From the NCBI GenBank assembly GCA_012798935.1, contig JAAZMG010000303.1:1-10124 (forward strand): DNA of 10,124 bases, read 5' to 3'. Shown in pieces: positions 1 through 6,266 of the stretch (position 1 is the first letter of the stretch; every line of letters starts with the position of its first letter). Origin of the DNA: Tissierellia bacterium (GTDB taxonomy: Bacteria > Bacillota > Clostridia > Tissierellales > Tepidimicrobiaceae). Below the pieces are notes generated by a model. The model did not search any database, had not been told where the DNA came from, and worked only from the letters and a program-made list of their open reading frames with translations. The translations under genes were made by a program, and so were the position numbers.

Positions 1-1
1 A

Positions 2-433
2 GATAGGTTTCTAGGATTTAAAGCTGCCATGGCTCATTATAATATAGATATTATAGATGAGTATGTTTTATATGGAGAATTTAGAACTAAAAAATCCTAT
101 GAGGAGGTAAAAAGGCTACTATCTAACAATAGCATAGAGAATCCAACAGCTATATTTGCAGCTAACAATAGAATAGCAGAGGGAGTTTTAATGGCTATAG
201 AAGAAATGGCACTAAGGATACCCGATGATATATCCTTAGTATCTTATGGGGAAATAGGTTTAGCTCAGCTGGTAGAACCAAAGCTCACAGTATTGCAACA
301 GGATCCTAAAACCATAGGTGAAATAGCCTCTAGAATATTGATTGAAAAAATAAACGGGAAGTTAAAGGGTGGTTTTAAAGAATATATAATTTATCCAGAA
401 ATGTATCTAGGTGATTCGGTAAAGGAGATGTGA
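2..433 (+). CDS. LacI/GalR-family transcriptional regulator, C-terminal part (5' end outside window)
   Basis: This is the effector-binding half of a LacI-family repressor; the helix-turn-helix and the first part of the sugar-binding domain lie upstream of the window. The frame is open from base 2, and its first residues (DRFLGFKAAM) match the family's R-x-x-GF-x-x-A segment, so the ATG at 29 is internal. Further family marks are PTAIFAANNRIAEGVL (usual form PTAIFaaND.mA.G), RIPDDISLVSYGEIG (usual VPeDisvvGfDdi) and PKLTVLQQDPKTIGEIA (usual P.LTtv.Qp...iG..A). It ends about 245 bases before a catabolic operon on the same strand. The gap holds two copies of a palindrome with the central CG typical of LacI operators, so this protein is very probably the local, sugar-responsive repressor. 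The effector cannot be read from this fragment. Confidence 0.93.
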   Translation, partial: DRFLGFKAAMAHYNIDIIDEYVLYGEFRTKKSYEEVKRLLSNNSIENPTAIFAANNRIAEGVLMAIEEMALRIPDDISLVSYGEIGLAQLVEPKLTVLQQDPKTIGEIASRILIEKINGKLKGGFKEYIIYPEMYLGDSVKEM

Positions 434-452
434 ATTCCCCCTATTTATTAAT

Positions 453-466
453 AGTAATCGATTACT
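453..466. promoter_or_regulatory. LacI-type operator O1 (palindrome)
   Basis: AGTAATCGATTACT is a perfect 14-bp palindrome with the central CG characteristic of LacI/GalR operators. The same 14 bases recur at 549-562. The centre-to-centre distance of 96 bp is close to nine helical turns, which would place both sites on the same DNA face and permit a repressor loop. Binding by the adjacent regulator is inferred. Confidence 0.75.
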
Positions 467-546
467 TCTATAAAATCTATAATTTAAACATAATATTTCT
501 ACTATAGTTTTAATATTATATTAATATACCAATGTAACGCTAGGAT

Positions 547-564
547 ATAGTAATCGATTACTAT
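547..564. promoter_or_regulatory. LacI-type operator O2 (palindrome)
   Basis: ATAGTAATCGATTACTAT is a perfect 18-bp palindrome containing the whole O1 core. It is the longer, probably stronger copy, and it lies nearer the operon, just upstream of a possible -10 box (TATACT, 570-575). Confidence 0.8.
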
Positions 565-580
565 GAACCTATACTTATCT

Positions 581-598
581 TATGCAAGCGTTTTCAAA
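581..598 (+). promoter_or_regulatory. Catabolite-responsive element (cre), probable CcpA site
   Basis: TATGCAAGCGTTTTCAAA fits every position of the Gram-positive cre consensus WWTGNAARCGNWWWCAWW. Its place between the operators and the first gene predicts CcpA/HPr-Ser-P repression when a preferred sugar is present, in addition to control by the specific LacI-type regulator. Because LacI-family sites resemble one another, the local regulator might bind here too, but the sequence differs clearly from the two palindromes. Confidence 0.72.
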
Positions 599-679
599 TT
601 TAAAATTCATTATATTTATGATAACTAAAGCATAATAAACAGATGCACTTTAAAATAAAATTTAGGGAGGCTTGTTAAA

Positions 680-1573
680 ATGATATTAAAAGGCGTTGTG
701 GCAGCTATTGTAACACCTTTCGATGAAAAAGGGCGTATAGATGAGAAGGCCCTAAGAGATCTTTGTAAGTTTGAAGTAAGTAAAGGTGTAAATGGTATAT
801 TTGCTTTAGGTACAACAGGAGAAGGAACTTTACAGGATGTAAGCACGAGAAAATTTGCTGCTGAAGTTATTAAGGATGAATTAAAAGGAAAACTTCCAGT
901 AGTACTTCATGTGGGAGATTTGAAAGTTAAGGATATATGGGAACTAACTAAACATGCGATAGATATAGGAGTAGATGCAATTACATCTATTGCTCCATAT
1001 TACTATAAGGTAAAGGATGAGGAATTAAAGGATTTTTATATTGAACTTTCTAAAAATGTTCCAGAAGATTATCCAGTATATATTTATAATTTCCCTGGAG
1101 TTACAAATAATGATGTAACAACACCTATACTTAAAGAATTGTTAGAAGAGACTAAAAACATTAGAGGAATTAAGTTTAGTTCTGCTGATATGATAAGACT
1201 TCAAGAATATATAGGGTTAAAATCTGATAGATTTAATGTTTTAAGTGGATGTGACCCACTATTCTATACTATGCTTTGTATGGGATGCGATGGATTGGTA
1301 TCAGGAAATTCAAATGTAATGCCAGAAGTCTTTGTCAAGCTTTATGAAGCTTATATAAAAGGTAAACATGAAAAGGCAAGAGAATTACAGTTCTATGCTA
1401 GGGAGGTTGCTGATTTATTACAGGATGGGAATGTGCCTATAATTAAAGCAGGTATGAGTATTAATGGCTTAAATGGTGGATATGTTAAGAAACCATTAAA
1501 AGATTTAGATGTAAAAAGCAGGGAGCTGCTATTAAATAAACTCAAAAAATTAAAGGGGAAGGTGGAAGGATAA
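680..1573 (+). CDS. DapA/NanA-superfamily class I aldolase (probable 2-keto-3-deoxy sugar acid aldolase)
   Basis: This 297-residue TIM-barrel protein has the family's usual length. The 2-oxo-acid carboxylate motif GTTGE is at 44-48, the catalytic tyrosine is Y136 in YNFPG, and the Schiff-base lysine is K165 in GIKFSSAD. The late G-x-x-G-x-x-S-type segment is GCDGLVSGNSN (202-212). Where true dihydrodipicolinate synthases have an arginine five residues after the tyrosine (YNVPSRT), this protein has V141, so a role in lysine synthesis is unlikely. The place at the head of a transporter, kinase and isomerase operon suggests cleavage of a 2-keto-3-deoxy acid to pyruvate plus an aldehyde or sugar, as NanA and KDG aldolases do. 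Some family members are dehydratases instead, which cannot be excluded. The start has a good ribosome site. The stop overlaps the next ATG by one base. Confidence 0.88.
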   Translation: MILKGVVAAIVTPFDEKGRIDEKALRDLCKFEVSKGVNGIFALGTTGEGTLQDVSTRKFAAEVIKDELKGKLPVVLHVGDLKVKDIWELTKHAIDIGVDAITSIAPYYYKVKDEELKDFYIELSKNVPEDYPVYIYNFPGVTNNDVTTPILKELLEETKNIRGIKFSSADMIRLQEYIGLKSDRFNVLSGCDPLFYTMLCMGCDGLVSGNSNVMPEVFVKLYEAYIKGKHEKARELQFYAREVADLLQDGNVPIIKAGMSINGLNGGYVKKPLKDLDVKSRELLLNKLKKLKGKVEG

Positions 1574-2598
1574 TGATTAAGAGAAGTAGGCTTTTAGTTA
1601 TTTTAGCTTTAGCACTTTCGGTAATGCTTGCCATTACAGCTTGTACAGGTGGTGATACTGGAGAAGACAACGTTGAGCCTGAGGAACAACAAGAAGCTGA
1701 AGATGTTGGTGTAGAATATCCAGAGGACCAAATTACTATGATAATTCAAGCTGCACCTGGAGGACTTTCTGACACAGTTGCAAGAACAGTGGCTCAAGAA
1801 TTACAAAATGATTTAGGTGTTCCTGTGGTATCAGTTAACAAAACTGGAGCAGCAGGAGCTGTAGCAATGTCTTTCTTACAAGGAAGCAATCCAGATGGAT
1901 ATACTATTGGATATGTACCAGTAGAATTATCTATGGTTAAAGCTTTGGGTTTTGCTAATGATGTAGAACCAGATGCTTATACTCTTCTTGGAAGGTCCAA
2001 TATTTCACCAGCAACAATTACAGTTAGAGCAGATGCTCCTTGGGATACAGTTGAGGAATTTTTAGAGTATTCAAAGGAAAATCCAGGAAAGGTAAAAGTA
2101 GGTAATTCAGGAACGGGTTCTATTTGGCATATAGCAGCAGCTTCAGTAGAGGAAGCAACAGGTGCTAAATTTAACCATGTACCTTTTGATGGTGCTGCAC
2201 CAGCTATTGCAGCTCTTATGGGTTCTCATGTAGATGCAGTTACTGTATCTGTTTCAGAAGTTAAATCTGGGGTTGATAGTGGAGAACTTAAAGTACTAGG
2301 AGTACTTGATGAAGAAAAATCACCTTTCTTCCCAGATGTGCCAACTCTTGCAGAAAAAGGTTATGATATAACAGTTGCAGCATGGGGTGGATTTGCAGCT
2401 CCAAAGAATTTACCAAAAGAAGTTGAAGATGTATTAATACCAGCAATTGAAAAAGCAATCCAATCAGAAGCTTTAAAGAAGATTGCTGAAGAAAGAGCTT
2501 TTACAGTTGCTTATCAAAACGGGGAAGATTTCTACAAATTTGCAAAAGATCAATTTGATTTCTATATGAAGATGATACCTGAGATGGATATAAACTAG
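1573..2598 (+). CDS. tctC: TctC/Bug-family solute-binding lipoprotein of a tripartite tricarboxylate transporter
   Basis: This is the extracytoplasmic substrate receptor of the three-part Tct system. Residues 1-23 form a lipoprotein signal peptide (basic MIKRSR, then a hydrophobic run) ending in the lipobox ITAC with C24 as the lipidated residue. An acidic linker of about 25 residues follows. The binding domain shows the Bug-family loops that hold a substrate carboxylate: APGGLSD (61-67) and GNSGTGSIWH (177-186). Later family segments include HVPFDGAAPAIAALMG and FFPDVPTLAEKGYD. The length of 341 fits the family plus a lipoprotein tether. Known Bug proteins bind carboxylates such as citrate, aspartate or glutamate, and the neighbours here suggest a sugar acid. 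The start codon overlaps the aldolase stop (TAATG), so translation is probably coupled. Confidence 0.92.
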   Translation: MIKRSRLLVILALALSVMLAITACTGGDTGEDNVEPEEQQEAEDVGVEYPEDQITMIIQAAPGGLSDTVARTVAQELQNDLGVPVVSVNKTGAAGAVAMSFLQGSNPDGYTIGYVPVELSMVKALGFANDVEPDAYTLLGRSNISPATITVRADAPWDTVEEFLEYSKENPGKVKVGNSGTGSIWHIAAASVEEATGAKFNHVPFDGAAPAIAALMGSHVDAVTVSVSEVKSGVDSGELKVLGVLDEEKSPFFPDVPTLAEKGYDITVAAWGGFAAPKNLPKEVEDVLIPAIEKAIQSEALKKIAEERAFTVAYQNGEDFYKFAKDQFDFYMKMIPEMDIN

Positions 2599-2618
2599 GC
2601 CATTTAAACTAAGATTAT

Positions 2619-2652
2619 AAGAAGCTTGTATGTATATACATACAGGCTTCTT
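2619..2652 (+). terminator. Hairpin between tctC and tctB: partial terminator or mRNA 3'-end stabiliser
   Basis: A near-perfect palindrome of 34 bases can fold into a stem of about 15 pairs, with a single G-U wobble (T2626 with G2645) and a tiny loop around TATA. Only a short T run follows (CTTCTTT) before the AAAGGAGG of tctB. It looks like a weak intrinsic terminator or a processing barrier that would leave more message for the receptor than for the membrane subunits. Such hairpins are common after solute-binding-protein genes in transport operons. Confidence 0.7.
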
Positions 2653-2654
2653 TA

Positions 2655-2662
2655 AAAGGAGG
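2655..2662 (+). promoter_or_regulatory. Ribosome binding site that sets the tctB start
   Basis: AAAGGAGG lies six bases before the ATG at 2669. The in-frame ATG at 2630 lies inside the hairpin stem and has no ribosome site, so 2669 is the likely start. Confidence 0.85.
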
Positions 2663-2668
2663 ATAGAC

Positions 2669-3112
2669 ATGCTAAATGGGGATATTATATTTGGAATTAT
2701 TACATCTTTAATAGGAATTAGTTGGATATTTATGTCTAGAGGATTTCCTGCTGGAACGGCTGATGGGGTACCAGGTCCAGGATATTTTCCTATTATTCTT
2801 GGAGTTGCTTTGATAATAATGTCTGTAGTTTTAATCATAAAAGGGATTAAAATTAAAAAGATATATTTTAATGTAAAAGAATGGCCAAAGGAAAATATAA
2901 AGATATTTTTATTTACTATATTATCTGTAGTAATTTTTATGGTTTTATGGATAAAAGTATCCTATATTTTGGCAAGTATTGTAATGTTATTCTCCCTAGG
3001 CTGTTTTTATAAGATAAAACCTATGAAAAATATTATTATTGCTATTTGTTTTAGTTTTGGAACCTATTGGCTTTTTAACAATGTGTTTCATGTAATGTTA
3101 AAATTAAGATGA
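2669..3112 (+). CDS. tctB: TctB-family small membrane subunit of the tripartite tricarboxylate transporter
   Basis: This 147-residue hydrophobic protein is the small integral-membrane subunit that works with the large TctA channel and the TctC receptor. The diagnostic segment is GFPAGTADGVPGPGYFP (25-41): TctB proteins carry a FP...PGPG.FP motif between their first two membrane helices. Likely membrane segments are at about 5-23, 39-58, 78-95, 97-114 and 120-140, so four or five in all. I place the start at the ATG after AAAGGAGG. An upstream in-frame ATG would add 13 residues (MYIHTGFFKRRID) that come from the hairpin and do not look like TctB. The stop is followed directly by the ribosome site of tctA. 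Confidence 0.9.
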   Translation: MLNGDIIFGIITSLIGISWIFMSRGFPAGTADGVPGPGYFPIILGVALIIMSVVLIIKGIKIKKIYFNVKEWPKENIKIFLFTILSVVIFMVLWIKVSYILASIVMLFSLGCFYKIKPMKNIIIAICFSFGTYWLFNNVFHVMLKLR

Positions 3113-3130
3113 GAGGAGAGAATATAATTG
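3113..3130 (+). promoter_or_regulatory. Ribosome site and TTG start of tctA
   Basis: AGGAG at 3114-3118 lies nine bases before TTG at 3128. A TAA stop in the same frame sits directly before the TTG, and the next in-frame ATG is at codon 26, inside conserved TctA sequence. The TTG is therefore the only plausible start. Confidence 0.8.
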
Positions 3131-4615
3131 TTATTTAATGCATTGAAAGCAGTTTTACAACCTAGTGTATTTTTATACAACTTCATAGGGGTAATTACAG
3201 GAATGTTCATAGGAACTTTACCTGGTCTTTCAGCTACTATGGGGGTTGCGTTACTTACTCCTCTTACTTTTTGGTTAGAACCTACTCAAGGGTTAGCTAT
3301 GCTCCTTGGTGTTTATAATTCATCCATATGGGCAGGAGGAATTTCTGCAATCTTAGTAAATACTCCAGGTACACCGGCTTCCATAGCCCAAACCTTTGAT
3401 GGTTATAAGATGACCCAACAAGGGAAAATAGGATTAGCCCTTGGGGCAAATACTATTTTTTCAGTTATTGGTGGGCTTTTTAGCACATTTGTACTTATAG
3501 TGGCTGCTTTTCCTATAGCAAGATTTGCTCTAAGATTTGGACCACCAGAATACTTTGCATTAGCTATTTTTGGATTGTCTATGATGATAAGTGTATCAGG
3601 AAAAGAAGTAGTAAAAGGTTTAGTCATAGGAATACTTGGACTTATTATATCCACTATTGGATTGGATCCTATGTTTTCTGTTCAAAGGTTTACCTTTGGG
3701 AACATAAACCTTATGCAAGGGGTATCTTTTATACCTATTATGATAGGTATGTTTGGAATAGGAGAAATATTATATCAAATTATTGAAAGAAAAAAAGATA
3801 AGAGGATAATTAAGGATACAAAAGACCTAGGTAGGATATTACCTACAGTTGAGGAATGGAAACGTTGTGCTCCTGCAACCTTAATTTCATCCATTATTTC
3901 AGTTATAATAGGTGCAATTCCAGGTACAGGAGGAGATATAGCTTCTATAGTATGTTGGCAACAGGCAAAACAAATATCAAAACATCCGGAAGAATTTGGT
4001 GAAGGTTCTATAGAAGGACTTGCCGCTGCATCTTTAGCTAATAATGGAGTTATTGGTGGAACTATGACTACTATGATGACTTTAGGGCTTCCTGGAGATT
4101 CAGTAACGGCTATTCTCATTGGTTCTCTTATGATGTATGGATTACAACCAGGACCACAATTGTTCGTATCTAATCCAGACTTTGTATATAATATTATGGC
4201 ACTTTTAATTGTTGCAAATTTAACTGTTTTAATAATTGGACTTTTATCAGCAAAGGTTAGTTCTTATATATTAAAGGTAGATCCAGAGATTATTTGGATA
4301 ATAGTTATACTTTTTTGTATAATCGGTTCCTATGCTCTTAACAACTCTTTGTTTGATGTAGTAATAATGCTTGTATCAGGACTTTTAGGATTTGTATTTA
4401 GAAAGCTAGAAGTACCATTAGGACCCTTTATATTAGCGCTTCTTCTTGGACCTATTGCAGAATCAAACTTTAGAAGAAGTTTAGCCTTATCATCAGGAGA
4501 TTACTCAATATTTGTAACAAGGCCTATATCAATAGTATTGTTTATTCTTGCTATAATATCCTTAACTTACGGATCTATAAAAAAAGCTATGAACAAAAGA
4601 ACAATAGAAGCTTAA
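3128..4615 (+). CDS. tctA: TctA-family large membrane subunit of the tripartite tricarboxylate transporter
   Basis: This 495-residue protein with about a dozen hydrophobic segments is the ion-coupled permease subunit; TctA proteins are usually about 500 residues. The two family repeats are clear: GMFIGTLPGLSATMG (25-39) followed by PLTFWLEP, and GAIPGTGGDIASI (262-274) in the second half. The conserved LGLPGDSVTAILIG segment starts at 319 and is followed by GLQPGPQLF. A charged cytoplasmic loop (RKKDKRIIKDTKD, 221-233) separates the halves. With tctC and tctB just upstream, the transporter is complete and looks functional. Translation starts at TTG, which may lower its yield relative to the receptor. 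The substrate is not predictable from the permease alone. Confidence 0.94.
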   Translation: MLFNALKAVLQPSVFLYNFIGVITGMFIGTLPGLSATMGVALLTPLTFWLEPTQGLAMLLGVYNSSIWAGGISAILVNTPGTPASIAQTFDGYKMTQQGKIGLALGANTIFSVIGGLFSTFVLIVAAFPIARFALRFGPPEYFALAIFGLSMMISVSGKEVVKGLVIGILGLIISTIGLDPMFSVQRFTFGNINLMQGVSFIPIMIGMFGIGEILYQIIERKKDKRIIKDTKDLGRILPTVEEWKRCAPATLISSIISVIIGAIPGTGGDIASIVCWQQAKQISKHPEEFGEGSIEGLAAASLANNGVIGGTMTTMMTLGLPGDSVTAILIGSLMMYGLQPGPQLFVSNPDFVYNIMALLIVANLTVLIIGLLSAKVSSYILKVDPEIIWIIVILFCIIGSYALNNSLFDVVIMLVSGLLGFVFRKLEVPLGPFILALLLGPIAESNFRRSLALSSGDYSIFVTRPISIVLFILAIISLTYGSIKKAMNKRTIEA

Positions 4616-4649
4616 TGGAGATTAAAATAGAGATTTAAGGAGGGAGCCT

Positions 4650-5264
4650 ATGGATATATTAAAAATTGGAACAAAGGTGATTGAAAAAGAAATAGAGGCT
4701 ATTGAAAAGATTAGTAGGGAATTAGATGAAAATTTCGTATCTGCTATTAATTCTATTCATGATTGTAAAGGAAGGGTTATATTTACAGGTCTTGGTAAGT
4801 CCGGACATATAGGCAAAAAACTGGCTGCTACTTTTGCTAGTACGGGGACTCCAGCTAGTTTTGTCCATGCAACAGAAGCTCTTCATGGAGATCTAGGCAT
4901 GATAACAAAAGATGATATAGTTATAGCCATATCCAATAGTGGGGAAACAAAGGACCTTTTGGATATGATACCATCATTGAATTTAATAGGAGCTAAGATA
5001 ATATCCATTACTTCCAATGAAAAATCCTCTTTGGCAATAAAGAGTGAAATCCATATTAAAGTGGATACAAAAAAAGAAGCAGATCATTTGAATTTAGCTC
5101 CTACATCTAGTACCACTGCTGTTTTAGCTGTAGGGGATGCTATGGCTGTTGTTTTATCAATTCTAAAGGATTTTAAAAAAGAAAATTTTGCTGTATTTCA
5201 CCCAGGAGGGAGTTTAGGTAAGGCATTATTAGGAGAAAAGATTTTAAAGGGAGAAGATTTATAA
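4650..5264 (+). CDS. SIS-domain sugar-phosphate isomerase, KpsF/GutQ/KdsD type without CBS domains (probable arabinose-5-phosphate isomerase)
   Basis: This 204-residue protein is one SIS domain. It matches the D-arabinose-5-phosphate isomerase family closely: GLGKSGHIGKKLAATFASTG (47-66), HATEALHGDLGMIT (73-86), ISNSGET (94-100), KKEADHLNLAPTSSTTA (141-157) and HPGGSLGK (184-191). K50, H79, E143 and H184 appear to line up with residues reported as important in E. coli KdsD (alignment from memory). The usual two C-terminal CBS domains are absent and the protein simply ends after the SIS fold. SIS-only versions are known, and hexulose-phosphate isomerase is also of this size but lacks the GKSGHIG/HPGGSLGK combination. 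The reaction would be D-arabinose 5-phosphate to D-ribulose 5-phosphate, here in the catabolic direction. AGGAGG precedes the ATG by six bases, and the stop overlaps the kinase start. Confidence 0.88.
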   Translation: MDILKIGTKVIEKEIEAIEKISRELDENFVSAINSIHDCKGRVIFTGLGKSGHIGKKLAATFASTGTPASFVHATEALHGDLGMITKDDIVIAISNSGETKDLLDMIPSLNLIGAKIISITSNEKSSLAIKSEIHIKVDTKKEADHLNLAPTSSTTAVLAVGDAMAVVLSILKDFKKENFAVFHPGGSLGKALLGEKILKGEDL

Positions 5265-6208
5265 TGAAAAGAATTCTTGTAATAGGAAGTTTTATGATGG
5301 ATCTGGTGGCTAAAACTCCTAGAGTTCCCGTTGAAGGAGAAACCATAAGGGGAATATCCTTTTCCCAATTTACTGGTGGAAAAGGGGCCAATCAAGCTGT
5401 GGCAGCTTCAAAACTAGGTGGAGATGTTACTATGCTTGGTAAATTGGGAAAAGATCAATTTGGGGAAGCTCATATGAATAGTTTAAAAGAATATAAAGTT
5501 AATAGTAAATATATATTAAGGGATGAGTTTGAAAGTACTGGTATAGGTTTTATTACTTTAGAGGTTAGTGGGAAAAATAGGATAATTATTATACCAGGGG
5601 CAAATTTAAAATTGACATCAGAGGATATCGAGGCTCATGAACAATTAATAAAAGAATGTGATATTTTGATTTTGCAACTGGAAATTCCTTTAGAGAGTAC
5701 TTATAAGGCAATGGATTTAGCCTATAAATATAAAAAAACCATTATATTTAATCCAGCTCCCTATATGGATTTTGAAAAGACCTATTTAAGTAAATTAACC
5801 TATATTGTATTAAATGAAGTGGAAGCTAGAGAATGTACAGGTATAGAAGTAGTTGGCAGACAAAGTGCAAAAGAAGCAGCAGAGAGTCTATTAATTCGAG
5901 GATGTAAGAATATAATTATTACCATGGGAGAAAAGGGAGTTTATTTTTTAAATAAAGATAATGAATATTTTATAGAAAGTAGAAAGGTAGATGTGGTGGA
6001 TACTACTGGAGCAGGAGATGAGTTTATCGGCTCCTTTGCCTATGGTATTGGCAATGATTGGACTATACATGATTCATTGCAATTTGCAAATGTGTCTTCA
6101 GCTTTAGCAGTAACAAAAATGGGTACCCAACCATCATTACCTTATTATCATGAGGTTGTAGATTTTATAAAAGAGAATGCTAGTGAATTGATTAACTTAG
6201 TAGAGTAG
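5264..6208 (+). CDS. PfkB/ribokinase-family sugar kinase
   Basis: This 314-residue protein has the usual ribokinase length. The sugar-binding signature is GGKGANQAVAASKLGG (38-53). Other marks are PGAN (111-114), NPAP (163-166) and NEVEA near 184, and the ATP/anion-hole motif DTTGAGDEFIG (246-256) with catalytic base D252. The residue after that Asp is normally a small one (Ala, Ser or Thr); here it is E253, a change that may matter for activity or specificity. The start overlaps the isomerase stop by one base (TAATG), so the two are probably made together. That pairing suggests the kinase makes the isomerase's substrate, for example D-arabinose 5-phosphate from D-arabinose. Ribose, deoxyribose or another free sugar could equally be the substrate on sequence alone. 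Confidence 0.88.
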   Translation: MKRILVIGSFMMDLVAKTPRVPVEGETIRGISFSQFTGGKGANQAVAASKLGGDVTMLGKLGKDQFGEAHMNSLKEYKVNSKYILRDEFESTGIGFITLEVSGKNRIIIIPGANLKLTSEDIEAHEQLIKECDILILQLEIPLESTYKAMDLAYKYKKTIIFNPAPYMDFEKTYLSKLTYIVLNEVEARECTGIEVVGRQSAKEAAESLLIRGCKNIIITMGEKGVYFLNKDNEYFIESRKVDVVDTTGAGDEFIGSFAYGIGNDWTIHDSLQFANVSSALAVTKMGTQPSLPYYHEVVDFIKENASELINLVE

Positions 6209-6266
6209 TGGTGAAATTAAAGATTATATCCTAAAGTAAAATATAAATATTTTTGGAGGTGCTACT

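Larger units (their letters stand above)
434..679 (+). promoter_or_regulatory. Control region of the catabolic operon
   Basis: This gene-free stretch is very AT-rich and carries the operon's control signals: two LacI-type palindromes centred about 96 bp apart, a cre box, and a strong ribosome site (AGGGAGG at 664-670, nine bases before the first ATG). I could not find a sigma-A promoter with both elements good. Possible -10 boxes are TATACT at 570-575 and TATGAT at 617-622, but neither has a convincing -35 at 16-18 bp. TATACT would put transcription start just inside the cre box and place the second palindrome in the spacer, an arrangement suited to double repression. No terminator hairpin is visible after the regulator gene, so readthrough from it is possible. 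Confidence 0.7.

Noticed and set aside
680..1573. Assignment of the aldolase as lysine-pathway dapA
   Set aside because: The DHDPS arginine is replaced by V141, and the gene leads a LacI/cre-controlled sugar-acid operon rather than a lysine gene cluster.
2630..2668. Upstream in-frame ATG that would lengthen TctB by 13 residues
   Set aside because: It lies within the hairpin, lacks a ribosome site, and the added residues are not TctB-like; AAAGGAGG fits the ATG at 2669.
3403..4119. Long open frames on the minus strand inside tctA, and similar ones opposite other genes
   Set aside because: They are antisense to well-supported conserved genes, lack ribosome sites and have no recognisable protein features.
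6238..6253. AAAATAT/ATATTTT inverted repeat before dhaK
   Set aside because: It is a 7-bp stem made only of A-T pairs with a two-base loop, expected by chance in such AT-rich DNA and too weak to act as a terminator.
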